Shown here piece after piece: positions 25,330-34,924 of a DNA stretch of 64,000 bases. Below the pieces are notes generated by a model, which did not search any database, was not told the DNA's origin, and saw only the letters and a program-made list of their open reading frames with translations. Source of the stretch: JAAYUJ01 sp963698165 (GTDB taxonomy: Bacteria; Desulfobacterota; Syntrophobacteria; Syntrophobacterales; Syntrophobacteraceae). Position numbers and translations under genes: made by a program. The stretch is taken from NCBI GenBank assembly GCA_963698165.1, contig CAVOPT010000004.1:744001-808000 (forward strand), read 5' to 3'. How positions within the stretch are numbered: the stretch's first letter is position 1; every line of letters begins with the position of its first letter.

Positions 25330-27360
25330 TCAAAAGTCGCCGAACTCTTCCTCGGATAGGGGGATGACCTGCTCAGGCATTACTTCTCCGCCCTTTGCGG
25401 CCGCAACCGGCAGGGCCTTGCCGTTTCCCTTGCCCGAGTGCGTCTGCTTCGTGGTTGTAGTCTTGTGGGAGGTCGGACGGACTGCCCTGTTGGATATCTT
25501 CCTGCGAATGCCTGCGGATGAAGGGTTTTTCGAGCCCCCGCCCCTGCCCTTTCCTCCCACCAGAGCTGTCAGTGCTCCGACATAGTCCTTCATCTGCTCC
25601 GCCTGCGCGGTCATCTCCTCGGAAGCCGAGGCCGATTCCTCGGCGTTGGCCGCGTTCTGCTGGACCACCTTGTCCATTTCGGTGATGGCCCTGTTCACCT
25701 GTTCGATTCCCTGTGCCTGTTCCTGGGAAGCTGCGGCAATTTCCCCGACGAGCTCGCTGGCTTTGGTCATGCCGCTTTCCACTTCCCTGAACTCACGGTT
25801 GGTCTTGTCGACCAGTTCCGCCCCTTCCTTGACGCGCTTCACCGTGTCTTCGATGAGGGATGCGGTGTTCTTGGCGGCATCGGCGGCACGCATGGCGAGG
25901 TTGCGAACTTCGTCGGCCACCACCGCGAATCCTGCCCCTGCCTCTCCGGCCCTGGCGGCTTCAACGGCGGCGTTGAGCGCCAGGAGGTTCGTCTGGAAAG
26001 CGATTTCATCGATGGTCCTGATGATCTTCTGGGTTTCTTCGCTCGCTTTGGAAATCTGGCTCATGGAAGCGTTGACGTGATTCATGGACTGGTTGGCCTG
26101 TCCCGCCACCTTGTTGGCGTCTTTCATGAGCTGGTTGGCCTGTGTGGCGCTGTCGGCGTTCTGACGCGTCATGGACGCCATCTCTTCCATGGAGGAGGAG
26201 GTCTCTTCGATGGCCGCAGCCTGCTCCGATGCCCCCTCGGCCAGCTGCTGGCTGGCAGATGCCACTTGGCCCGATGCGGCTGCCAACTGTTCGGACGCTT
26301 CGGAGAGCCCGTCAACAACCCGCCTGATTGGCCTCACGACAGTGCGGGTGGCGAGGATCCCGAGAACGACCGCCAGGAAGAACCCGCCGGTCATCCCGAC
26401 GAGGCTGATGAGGCGGATCCTGCTCGCGGCGGCATCCGCCTCCCGCATGGTTGCGTGTGCTTTCTCCTTTTCGAGATCGGCGGTCTTGTCCATGATGGAC
26501 TCAACCTCCTTCTGGATTTTCATGGCAGTTCCCATGGCACGTTCGTTCATCTTGTGGAAGAGGTCCCCGGCGAGGGCGGCCTCATCACGGATGGCCTGAA
26601 TTTTTTCGAAGGTAGCCTTGGCTGCCCCCATCATCTCTTTCTGATAAGCACCCTTGGCCTGTTCCAGGTCGCCTTTTTTGGCGAGGTCCTTGATGTTCTT
26701 GACGCTCTGGTGGAACTTGGCGTGGGGCTCCCTAACCTGGTTCAGTGCCTCCCCGATCTTGGGATTGGTGGTCCTGTAATCGGTCGTCCACTTGCCGAAG
26801 GCGCACTGGGTGTGGTCTTCACCCCCTTCAAATTGCGTCTCCGAGAGGAGCAGGTCGAAGGTGAGGCTCAGGAGCCGCCAGTGATCCCCCGTGAACTTTT
26901 CGATGTTTGCCTTGAGGATGAGGGGGTCGCTGACACCCATCTTCTCCAGGTCGTTGGCGGCCTGTACGACGAATACGTTCTCCTCCCTAAGACCATCGAT
27001 GTTCTGAAGAAGACTCTTCATCGCCGCATCCTGTTCAGGGGGCTTGGGAATGCCCTGGTATGCGTCGAGAGCTCGCTTATATGATTCCCTGGCCTCGGAA
27101 AGCTCCTGGCGAAGCGCCTGGCGGTTCTCGGGAGTGATCGCCGGGTTGAGGAACCCCCTCACGGCCGATTCCACTTGATGGAGGGCCTTCGCCGCGGTCA
27201 GAACGTGTTGGATGCTTGGAAGGGCCTTATCTCCCAGTTCGTCCATGTGTCCTTCCAGAAACCTGGTGCCATACCAGCTGGTGAAACCGACAGCCAGCGT
27301 GATGACCGAAACAATCAAAAATCCGCCGATGAGTTTTGTTCCGATGCTCATACTCTTCAT
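25330..27360 (-). CDS. methyl-accepting chemotaxis protein with internal zinc-binding (CZB-like) sensor
   Basis: 676 aa from the ATG at 27360 (AGGGGAG upstream). TM1 about 9-29, a long helical sensor region to about 315, TM2 about 318-338, HAMP, then the signalling domain with the hairpin tip EIAFQTNLLALNAAVEAARA and GEAGAGFAVVADEVRNLA. Inside the sensor region HTQCAFGKW (His183, Cys186) with nearby His160, His213 and His217 matches the chemoreceptor zinc-binding pattern, normally placed in the cytoplasm. The C-terminus is basic and ends EEEFGDF, a possible receptor-modification tether. No other che gene is in the window. It is divergent from the HDOD gene. Confidence 0.92.
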   Translation of the reverse strand: MKSMSIGTKLIGGFLIVSVITLAVGFTSWYGTRFLEGHMDELGDKALPSIQHVLTAAKALHQVESAVRGFLNPAITPENRQALRQELSEARESYKRALDAYQGIPKPPEQDAAMKSLLQNIDGLREENVFVVQAANDLEKMGVSDPLILKANIEKFTGDHWRLLSLTFDLLLSETQFEGGEDHTQCAFGKWTTDYRTTNPKIGEALNQVREPHAKFHQSVKNIKDLAKKGDLEQAKGAYQKEMMGAAKATFEKIQAIRDEAALAGDLFHKMNERAMGTAMKIQKEVESIMDKTADLEKEKAHATMREADAAASRIRLISLVGMTGGFFLAVVLGILATRTVVRPIRRVVDGLSEASEQLAAASGQVASASQQLAEGASEQAAAIEETSSSMEEMASMTRQNADSATQANQLMKDANKVAGQANQSMNHVNASMSQISKASEETQKIIRTIDEIAFQTNLLALNAAVEAARAGEAGAGFAVVADEVRNLAMRAADAAKNTASLIEDTVKRVKEGAELVDKTNREFREVESGMTKASELVGEIAAASQEQAQGIEQVNRAITEMDKVVQQNAANAEESASASEEMTAQAEQMKDYVGALTALVGGKGRGGGSKNPSSAGIRRKISNRAVRPTSHKTTTTKQTHSGKGNGKALPVAAAKGGEVMPEQVIPLSEEEFGDF

Positions 27361-27732
27361 GCCTTTTTCTCCCCTCTGTGTTTCTCCCTTGTACCTGCAA
27401 CGAAACATTGACCAGTGACGGTCGTTCTCTTATCCATGCAACCTGATGGAATCAGGAAATTCGTCTCCTTCACGAGATGTCATGGTAGTCGGAGCATGAT
27501 GGCGGAGACATTAGAAGTCATCGGGCAAAATTGGAAAGCTCCCAGGATCTGGTTCCCCGATTCATCCAATGGAACAGAAGATGTTTGTCCATGCACTTTT
27601 ATCCTTCAATGTTTGAGAAACACTGCCGATTTCATTATTGTCACGCCGGGCTGAGAGCCTGGAGCAGCAGGTGGAAGTCTTCCAAGTCCCTGAGCACGAA
27701 AACGAACCAACGGGAACAAGAGGAGAGAAGCG
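27361..27732. other. 372-bp divergent gap between chemoreceptor and HDOD genes
   Basis: Short frames here lack start context and homology. No repeat or clear promoter was recognised; an AGGAGAG ribosome binding site precedes the TTG at 27733. Confidence 0.5.
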
Positions 27733-29262
27733 TTGAGTCAGGAGGATCTGGATTCCTTTGTTACCTGGTTGAATGACAAGCGGATTCCGGTACTTGCCAA
27801 CACGGTCAGTTCGCTCACAAGGCTGACGGCCAACGACGACACGTCCAACGTCGAGTTGGTGCAGACCATCCTCAAGGATGCGTCCATGACCGCCCAGGTG
27901 CTCAGGCTCGCCAACAGCTCCTTCTACAACTTCACCGCCCGCAACACGAGCACGGTTACCCGTGCCGTCATGCTCATCGGTTTTGAATCCGTCCGCAGCA
28001 TTTGCTTTTCCATCAAGGTGATCGAATCCTTCCTCAAAGGCCCCCAGAGGCTACAGCTGGTGTGGGAAATGGCCAGGTGCTTTCATGCAGCGGTCCAGGC
28101 GCGGGCCGTCGCCAAAATCAGGGGAGATGAATCCCCGGAGGAAATCTTCGTTGCAACCCTGCTCTTCCGCATCGGAGAAATCGCATTCTGGGCGTTCTGT
28201 CCGGCAGAGCTTTGCGACCGGATGGAAGACCTCGCGACAAAATCCGAGCGTTCGCGAACCGCCGCAGAGATCGAGGTGCTCGGGTTCCGCCTGAGGGATT
28301 TGACCGGCCGGCTCATCGATGAGTGGAGCCTTGGGGACCTCCTCAAGAGTGCCATGGCCGGAAACCCGTCCAACAACGTTAGACCGGGTTACATTCTCAT
28401 GGGGTATGAATTGGCCCGGGTGCTCGAACAAGGGTGGGACACGCCCAGGCTCAAGCGCATTCTCAAGAATCTGGTTGAGTTTCTGAAGAAGCCTGAAGAG
28501 CGGGTGGTCGAGATCCTGCGGTCCAACGCCAGTTTGGCGGCGAAGACCGTTGCGAGCTATGGAGCGGAACAGATAAGCCGGTTGATTCCCGTGTGGGAAG
28601 AGGAAGAAAAGGAGGAGATACCTGCCGCTCCCGAGACGGATGGGGACTTCCGGGGTAAGCTCTCTGAACAGTCAGACCCAGCGCTGCAACTTCAGATTCT
28701 CAGGGAATACTCCGCCTTGCTCACCGACGGGAAGCAGAATCCAAAGCTGCTGATAACCATGGTCCTGGAAGGAATCCTCCGGGGGGTGGTCATGGACAGG
28801 GTCGTCTTTGCGGCGATCACTCCGGACGGAAAGAGTCTCAGGATCACTCACGCCCTGGGCTTGACTCACAAAGTGGCACTGCATGAAATCCCCCCGATCC
28901 CACTCAATGGGGAATACAATGTCTTCAACCACGTTATCAAAACCTGCAAGTCAAAGTGGCTGAAGGAAGAGGACCAGGGGTCCGCATCCCACCTCGTCCC
29001 CCATGAGATCAAGGATTTGCTTGGGCCCCCGCCCTTCTTCATGGCGCCTGTTGTCGCTTTCAACCGGCCCGTGGGGGTTATCTGCTCCGATCGTAACGTG
29101 AGCGGCAGGGACCTCGATGAAGAAAGCTTTTCAGGGTTCAAGAGCTTCTGCAACCAGGCGAGCGTCGGCCTCTCCTACATCCAGCGCGTCGGAAACCCAC
29201 CCCCCCAGGCTGCCGCTTGTCAGCCCAGGCACACCCAGACGGCTTCCCCTACCCCTTCATAG
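27733..29262 (+). CDS. HDOD-GAF signalling protein
   Basis: 509 aa. It starts with TTG at 27733, preceded by GGAGAG at about six bases; the first family residues follow at once. Residues about 10-210 form an HDOD domain (LVQTILKDASMTAQVLRLAN, RAVMLIGFESVRSICFSI, ATLLFRIGEIAFWAF), a degenerate HD fold usually without phosphodiesterase activity and linked to signalling or motility control. Residues about 320-485 look like a GAF sensor (ITMVLEGILRGVVMDRVVFA, PVGVICSDRNVSG, FCNQASVGLSYIQR). No transmembrane segment. It is placed back to back with the chemoreceptor gene, which suggests a shared behaviour pathway (inference). Confidence 0.85.
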   Translation: MSQEDLDSFVTWLNDKRIPVLANTVSSLTRLTANDDTSNVELVQTILKDASMTAQVLRLANSSFYNFTARNTSTVTRAVMLIGFESVRSICFSIKVIESFLKGPQRLQLVWEMARCFHAAVQARAVAKIRGDESPEEIFVATLLFRIGEIAFWAFCPAELCDRMEDLATKSERSRTAAEIEVLGFRLRDLTGRLIDEWSLGDLLKSAMAGNPSNNVRPGYILMGYELARVLEQGWDTPRLKRILKNLVEFLKKPEERVVEILRSNASLAAKTVASYGAEQISRLIPVWEEEEKEEIPAAPETDGDFRGKLSEQSDPALQLQILREYSALLTDGKQNPKLLITMVLEGILRGVVMDRVVFAAITPDGKSLRITHALGLTHKVALHEIPPIPLNGEYNVFNHVIKTCKSKWLKEEDQGSASHLVPHEIKDLLGPPPFFMAPVVAFNRPVGVICSDRNVSGRDLDEESFSGFKSFCNQASVGLSYIQRVGNPPPQAAACQPRHTQTASPTPS

Positions 29263-29452
29263 CATTCGATGTTATAAATGAGTCCATTCTTGCAGTTATT
29301 ACTGGCGGTTTCTTCTCGCAAACCACGGGGAGAACGAAGAAGAACATAAGCTTGTGGTAATTTGTCTTGGTGATCTTCGTGTCCTCCGTGTTTCAGATGA
29401 ATTCAAGCGGTTATGGAAATAGCGCAGCACTTGAATGCCAGGGAGAAGCGAA

Positions 29453-30622
29453 ATGCGAAGGAAATCCATGCAAGGCCACATGACCAGGCGTGACTTTCTC
29501 CATCGATGTGGTCAATGCGCCCTTGTCCTTGCCGGCGCACCGGTGTTGAACCTGGCCCTGCCCGGTCCGTCTCCCGCGAGTCTGTCCATGGGCAAGGGCG
29601 TGTTGGGCAACAGCCCGTCACCGTACTTCGAGCCGCTTGATGACCGGCGCATTCGGTGCACCCTCTGCCCCCGGGAATGTGAAGTGAGCCACGGAGAACG
29701 TGGCTACTGCCGCGTGAGGGAAAACAAGGACGGGAAGTACTATTCTCTCGTCCATGGAAATCCCTGTGCCGTGCACGTGGATCCCATCGAGAAAAAGCCC
29801 TTTTACCACGTGCTTCCAGCTACCCTTTCCTTTTCCATAGCCACCGCCGGGTGTAACCTCCACTGCAAGTTCTGCCAGAACTGGGAGATTTCCCAGGCAA
29901 AACCGGACGACACGTTCAATTACGCCCTTTCGCCCGCAGCCGTGGTGCAGGAGGCCTTGAATGCACAATGCGCCTCCATCGCATCCACCTACGTCGAGCC
30001 CACCATCTTCATTGAATACATGATGGATGTCGGCGGAATCGCGGCCAAGGAGAACCTCCTCAAGGTGATGCACTCCAACGGGTATATCAACGCGGCCCCT
30101 TTGAAAGATCTGTGCAGGGTGCTCCACGCAGCCTGCATTGATCTCAAGGGTTTTTCGGAGGCCTTCTACCGCGAGCTCACCGAGGGATCCCTCGAACCTG
30201 TTTTGGCCACCCTCAAAAGGCTTTGCCAGTGGGGGGTTCACACAGAGATCGTGAACCTCGTCATCCCAGGGAAGAACGACGACATGGGGCAGATCAGGGC
30301 CATGTGTCGATGGATCAGGACGGAGCTCGGCCCCGAAGTCCCCCTTCACTTCAGCCGCTTCACCCCCCTTTACAGACTCAAGAGCCTCTCGCCCACACCG
30401 ATTTCCACCCTCGAGGAAGCGAGAAGTGCCGCCCTCGCCGAAGGGCTCCGGTTCGTCTACATAGGGAACGTGCCTGGGCACCCCGCGGAACACACGGATT
30501 GCCCCGACTGCAAGTCCCGCCTCATCGAGCGCACCGGTTACCGGGTTCAGGTCCTTGAGCTCAAAGACGGGCATTGCGGGAAGTGCGGCCGCAAAATTCC
30601 AGGCATCTGGAGGGTTGGGTGA
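29453..30622 (+). CDS. AmmeMemoRadiSam system radical SAM enzyme with twin-arginine signal
   Basis: 389 aa. The ATG at 29453 has GGGAGA upstream; an ATG at 29468 with AAGGA is also possible. A twin-arginine motif TRRDFL (residues 11-16) precedes a hydrophobic stretch to about residue 38, so Tat export of the folded enzyme is predicted. The core has CTLCPRECEV with Cys69, 72, 76 and 86, then the radical SAM cluster Cys134-x3-Cys138-x2-Cys141 in TAGCNLHCKFCQNW. The C-terminus carries a zinc-ribbon-like CPDCKSRL and CGKCGRKIPG. It is the third member of the set begun by the lipoprotein Memo-AMMECR1 fusion 4 kb upstream; both carry export signals. Substrate unknown. Confidence 0.9.
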   Translation: MRRKSMQGHMTRRDFLHRCGQCALVLAGAPVLNLALPGPSPASLSMGKGVLGNSPSPYFEPLDDRRIRCTLCPRECEVSHGERGYCRVRENKDGKYYSLVHGNPCAVHVDPIEKKPFYHVLPATLSFSIATAGCNLHCKFCQNWEISQAKPDDTFNYALSPAAVVQEALNAQCASIASTYVEPTIFIEYMMDVGGIAAKENLLKVMHSNGYINAAPLKDLCRVLHAACIDLKGFSEAFYRELTEGSLEPVLATLKRLCQWGVHTEIVNLVIPGKNDDMGQIRAMCRWIRTELGPEVPLHFSRFTPLYRLKSLSPTPISTLEEARSAALAEGLRFVYIGNVPGHPAEHTDCPDCKSRLIERTGYRVQVLELKDGHCGKCGRKIPGIWRVG

Positions 30623-30657
30623 ATCGCAAGTCTAGTGAGCGGTTGCGATGGGCTTGA

Positions 30658-33029
30658 CTAGCGGAAGCGCAGGAGGGGCAAGGCGCCCGCAAGGGTAACC
30701 AGGGCGAGAATTCCGAGGGTTTCGCCGATTCCGTGGACGGGGAGGAGATAAAGGGAGACCAGGAGAGCCCCCCGGCTGCGCCCAGCAGGTCGAAGGCATA
30801 CAGCGTGGGTCCTCCCCTGCCGGTTTCAGCGCCGGGGTCGATGGCCTCCACAAAGGCCACGGCCAAGGTGAAGTGGATGCCTCCCAGGAGGCCCGCGACG
30901 AGCGCCAAGGCTGCAAACACCCCGCTCACCGGGAATGGAGCAAGGCTCTCCTTCCCGCCCTGGTGAAGCAGGTGAAGAATCCCCATGACGAAAAGGAGGG
31001 CCGCTGCGAAGAGGATTTGAACAGCCAGGAAGGATCCGATCCTCGGCACCTTCACCATCCTGTTCCGGGTGATGGATCCATCATCGCCTGATCCCGTGGA
31101 GACGATTCCCGTCCACGCTGACATAGAGCCCTCAGGGAATCCTCCTGCCCCCTTTCTCCTTCCGGCCAGCGCCGCGCCAAGTGCGATGCCTCCCATGAAG
31201 ACGGTAATGATGAGAGCGAGCTCCCTGTAGACGAAACCCTCCAGGATCTGAAAAGCCACCAGCAGGAGCACTTGCAGAGCCATCTGGCCCCCGCCCACCA
31301 GGAGGACACAAAGAGCCACAACCCGTCGTGGCCTTGGACGACCGATGGTGGAGGCACCGAGGATCCCGAGGGAACAGGCGGCGACCAAAAACCAGGTCCA
31401 GGTTTTGTTCATGTCGGCGGCGGCGGTGAAGAGGGATCCCAGCGCCGGGTGAACCTGAGCACTCCAGACGGCCAGGCCGTAGTAGTAGCAGCTGGGCCGG
31501 AAGTCCTCGTTGACCGGGGGCGACGGCCCCTCCACACTCTGCAAAACCGACTGCAGGGCGGCCACCCTCATGGGATTCATGCGATCCCGTATCGAAAAAT
31601 CCTGCACATACTGGAGCTCGAGGCGCCTCTCCCGGATGCGATGGACCAGTCTCCCGGGGTTCACTTCGAGAACACGGGGGTCATCGGACGCCATGAACCG
31701 GGCGCTCTCCCCGGGATAAATCAGGACGTGGGGAAAGGCGCTTTGGAGCGCCGCCCGAAGCGACTGGAGGAACCTTGCCTGCTTCGTGCCGACGACGTCG
31801 GGAGAGGACGTGACGGCGAAGGTGACGATTCCTCCCGGGCGCAGCAGGCGCCTGAGACGCTCGAAGAACTCCCGGGTGTAAAAGCGGTTGCTCCCGGCAT
31901 TGAGTGGGTCTCCAACGTTCGAAAGAATGACGTCGTAGGTCTTTCGGAGCCTGCGCACCATGGAGCCCGCATCCCCGTGAAGGATGCGGACGCGGGGATC
32001 CCGCAGGACTTGTGTCTCCTCTGGAGGCAAGAACTCCTCCGCGACCCGGATGACCTCCGGGTCCGGTTCAACATAGTCCAGCACCTGCACCGTGGGATGC
32101 TTGAGGATCTCTCGAACCAGTCCTGCGACTCCGCCGCCGATCAGAAGAATATCTTGCGGGGCGGGGTGGTGGAGGAGAGCCGGTTGGACGGAAAACTCGG
32201 CGGTCTGCGGGTCGGGCACGGAGAAGAGCCACTGGCCGTTGGCAAAAAGGGTGAATTGCTCCGCTCTCCTGAGGAGTGCAAAGTTGTGGAACGGAGAGTC
32301 CCGCACTGCCAGGATGTCCTCTCCCCACTGGGCCTTCCTGCTTCCCATTTCGAGATCATTCAGGAAATAGCCGGCCGCAAACAGGCATGCCCCCGCCCCC
32401 GCCGCGGCCGCCATGAGAAGGCTCTTTCCCGCGGAGCCCCCGGCGACTTTCCCAAGCATCACCGCCCCTGAACCGAGAAGCAACGTGGAGACCAGGAGTG
32501 CGGCTTCAAAGGCTGTGACACGCGGAAGCAAGACAAAGTAAAAGAGGAGCCCTCCCAAGGCGGAACCCGCGGCTTCTCCCAGGTAGATGACCGTCGAATC
32601 GACGGCTCCCGGCTCCCGGCTCTCGCTCTTTGATGCCCAGGCGAATGCGAACAGGGCACCGGAAACCATGCAGAAGACGGACGTCGTGCTGAACGCGATG
32701 GCAGCCATGAGCCCCGGCTGCACCAGTTCGCCCTTGGGAATGGACCAGACGATCCGGGAGCCTCTTATCCAGAGAAGCGTGGAAGGCAGTACCAGGGCGA
32801 GGGTGATGAGGGATGCGGCCAGTGTCCCCCGGCCGATGGAGCCATGGCGGCTCAACGAGGCCCCTGCGGCGCTGCCGGCACCTGTCCAGAAGAGCCAGGA
32901 GAAGAACACGAGGCCGGTTGAGAGCTCATTTCCGAGAAAGAGAACCAGCAATTCTCGAAGAATCAGCACCTGTCCGACGGCGGCGGCAAGCCCCGCCGAC
33001 ACGATGGCGAGAAACGGAGGGCTCCACAT
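30658..33029 (-). CDS. spermidine synthase-like multipass membrane protein (frameshifted at its 3' end)
   Basis: About 790 aa. An N-terminal membrane half (FLAIVSAGLAAAVGQVLILR and about seven helices) is followed by a cytosolic SpeE-like methyltransferase/aminopropyltransferase fold (ILLIGGGVAGLVREI, LDYVEPDPEVIRVAEEFL, ILHGDAGSMVRR, DVILSNVGDPLNAG) and a second membrane half. Such fused proteins are common in Desulfobacterota; polyamine synthesis is not proven for them. The frame as read continues to a stop at 30561, but after LYAFDLLGAAGG the residues stop resembling a membrane helix. Adding one base in the C6 run at 30768-30773 restores ALLVSLYLLPVHGIGETLG and a stop at 30658. Sequencing error or a real mutation cannot be told apart. 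Confidence 0.85.
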
Positions 33030-33085
33030 GGCTTCGCGAGATGCGCACCGATGCTGAGGTGAACGTCAAAGGCGGATGCAGGAGT

Positions 33086-33943
33086 TCAACCCGGTCCCCG
33101 TGCCCGAGGCCGGCTGCCGAGAGCTCGCTCCAGGAAAGCATCCAGCCCGCTTCTGTAAGTCTCCATGGATGTCATGAATCCGGTGTTGTGGTCGCCGCGC
33201 AACTCCAGGAAATCCCCGCCATCCGAAACAGCCGCGGAGAGCTTCAGCCCGTGTTTATAAGAAACGATTTCATCGTCTTTGCTGTGAATGATGAGAACAG
33301 GGCATTTCACCTCGGCAACATGGCTCAGCGTGTTGTATTGGTAGCGGGAGAGCAGCCTGGCCGGAAGAAAGGGGTAAACATCGGCGGCGACATCCGGCAG
33401 GCTGGTGAACGCGGAATGGAGCACGAGTGCTCCCGGGGTCTTTTCATGGGCCAGTCGGGCAGCAATGGCTCCTCCCAGGGACTCGCCGTACAGGACGATC
33501 TCCCGCGGAGGAGTTTTCCGCTCTTGAGTCAGAAGCCTCCAGGCTGCCTGCGCATCGAGGTGAGTACCCTGTTCGGTGGGGGTTCCACGGCTCTTTCCGT
33601 ATCCCCGGTAGTCGAAGATGAACGTGCTGAGCCCCAAGCTGGCGAATGCCTTGAAGTAATCGATTCGATAAGAAATATTTCCTCCGTTGCCGTGGCAGTA
33701 AAGGATGACGGCTCTTTGGTCTGCCGACGGAACGAACCACCCGTGAAGCTCTGTCCCGTCCTCGGCCCGAAAGAAGACGTCCTCGTACTCCATGCCGAGC
33801 TCGCGAGGTGAGATGATGAGCCGCCGTTCCGGAAAGAAAACGAGGCGGTCCTGGAAGATGTAGACGACACAGAGCAAAGCGGCATACACGGTTACAAGAA
33901 TGAGCAGAAGGTGGATCACTTTGGACCGTCGAACCCTTTCCAA
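33086..33943 (-). CDS. membrane-anchored alpha/beta hydrolase (Bem46/ABHD13-like)
   Basis: 285 aa. One N-terminal membrane helix (HLLLILVTVYAALLCVVYIF) anchors a serine hydrolase domain. Nucleophile elbow GESLGG (Ser), oxyanion region YCHGNGGN, acid Asp in IIHSKDDEIV and catalytic His in LRGDHNTGF are all present. The first codon is TTG at 33943 (GAGG nine bases upstream); a GTG at 33919 is an alternative. The family hydrolyses esters or thioesters, substrate unknown. It lies 56 bp upstream of the spermidine synthase-like gene on the same strand and could be its operon partner. Confidence 0.88.
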   Translation of the reverse strand: MERVRRSKVIHLLLILVTVYAALLCVVYIFQDRLVFFPERRLIISPRELGMEYEDVFFRAEDGTELHGWFVPSADQRAVILYCHGNGGNISYRIDYFKAFASLGLSTFIFDYRGYGKSRGTPTEQGTHLDAQAAWRLLTQERKTPPREIVLYGESLGGAIAARLAHEKTPGALVLHSAFTSLPDVAADVYPFLPARLLSRYQYNTLSHVAEVKCPVLIIHSKDDEIVSYKHGLKLSAAVSDGGDFLELRGDHNTGFMTSMETYRSGLDAFLERALGSRPRARGPG

Positions 33944-34083
33944 TTGCTTAGCCCTCGCTGTGGCTGCGCCACACGCCCCGGCACCCAGTCAACACATGAC
34001 GGATGGGGAGGGCACGCCTCCCTCCCTCTTCACCCCGGTGGAAAACATGCTTATGATTGTCCTTGGAAGAGGCCTTTTCCAAA

Positions 34084-34122
34084 AACGAAAGAGAGCCAGT
34101 TGTCCCCTCCTCTGGCTCTCTT
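34084..34122 (-). terminator. rho-independent terminator after the rhomboid gene
   Basis: AGAGAGCCAG and CTGGCTCTCT form a perfect 10-bp stem around a 12-nt loop. A-rich flanks (TTTCGTTTTT on the minus strand, TTTTAATG on the plus) make it usable both ways. It lies about 40 bp beyond the rhomboid stop and isolates the hydrolase gene from that transcript. Confidence 0.8.
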
Positions 34123-34158
34123 TTAATGTTCCGGGCACGCAGTGACATGAATCCCCCG

Positions 34159-34866
34159 CTATCTCAGATGATGGAAGGCATCCCTTTCCCTGTTTCTGGA
34201 TCGCCTTAGGGGAATGAGCATGACGAGGCCTCCGACAAACCCTCCCACGTGAGCCCACCAGGCAATGCCTCCCACATTATGGGAACTGGCGAGGAGTGAA
34301 AACGTCCCGGTGAAAAACTGAAGCATGAACCAAAACCCCAGGAAAACATAGGCGGGGATTTCCAACAGGGTGAAGAAGAAGAAAATGGGAACGAGGGTGA
34401 GGATCTTCGCTTGGGGATACAGCAGGAAGTACGCTCCCATGACCCCGGCCACGGCCCCGCTTGCCCCAATGGTCGGGATTCGGGAATCGAAGTTTGTCGC
34501 CACGTGGATGAAGGCGGCGATGAGTCCCGCGAGGACGTAGAAGATCCCGTAGCGAAGATGCCCCAGATCGCTTTCCACGTTGTCCCCGAAGATGTACAGG
34601 GTCCACATGTTCCCGATGAGATGGAGCCACCCGCCGTGGAGGAACATGGACGTGAGGAGAGGGGTGAGGCGTTCGCTCAGAGAGAACCGCGCGGCAATTT
34701 CAGGCATGGTGATCTTGGCCGGAACCAGACCGAATTCGAAGAGGAACCGCTCGAGACCCTTGCCCAGCGCCAGTTCATACAAAAACGCCAATACGCAAAG
34801 AGCGATCAGCACGTAATTGACGAGTGGAGTCCCTCTGGAGGGATTGGCATCCCGCAAAGGTATCAT
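34159..34866 (-). CDS. rhomboid family intramembrane serine protease
   Basis: 235 aa, six membrane helices. Active-site serine in GASGAVAGVMG and catalytic histidine in WWAHVGGFVGG are present, plus the helix 2 motif HGGWLHLIGNMWTLYIFGDN with its conserved His and Asn residues. The N-terminus IPLRDANPSRGTPLVNYVLI is the typical bacterial rhomboid start. Cleaves membrane-spanning substrates in the inner membrane; substrates not predictable. The gene stands alone on the minus strand, ended by a strong terminator and 58 bp from dinB. Confidence 0.94.
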   Translation of the reverse strand: MIPLRDANPSRGTPLVNYVLIALCVLAFLYELALGKGLERFLFEFGLVPAKITMPEIAARFSLSERLTPLLTSMFLHGGWLHLIGNMWTLYIFGDNVESDLGHLRYGIFYVLAGLIAAFIHVATNFDSRIPTIGASGAVAGVMGAYFLLYPQAKILTLVPIFFFFTLLEIPAYVFLGFWFMLQFFTGTFSLLASSHNVGGIAWWAHVGGFVGGLVMLIPLRRSRNRERDAFHHLR

Positions 34867-34924
34867 GGGTCTATTCCCGTTGTGGTGACCGAAAGATTAG
34901 GCCGTTCAGCCACCGGCATTCGAC

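Noticed and set aside
31272..32471. 399-codon plus-strand open frame
   Set aside because: Antisense to the SpeE-like domain, Gly/Glu-rich and without homology.
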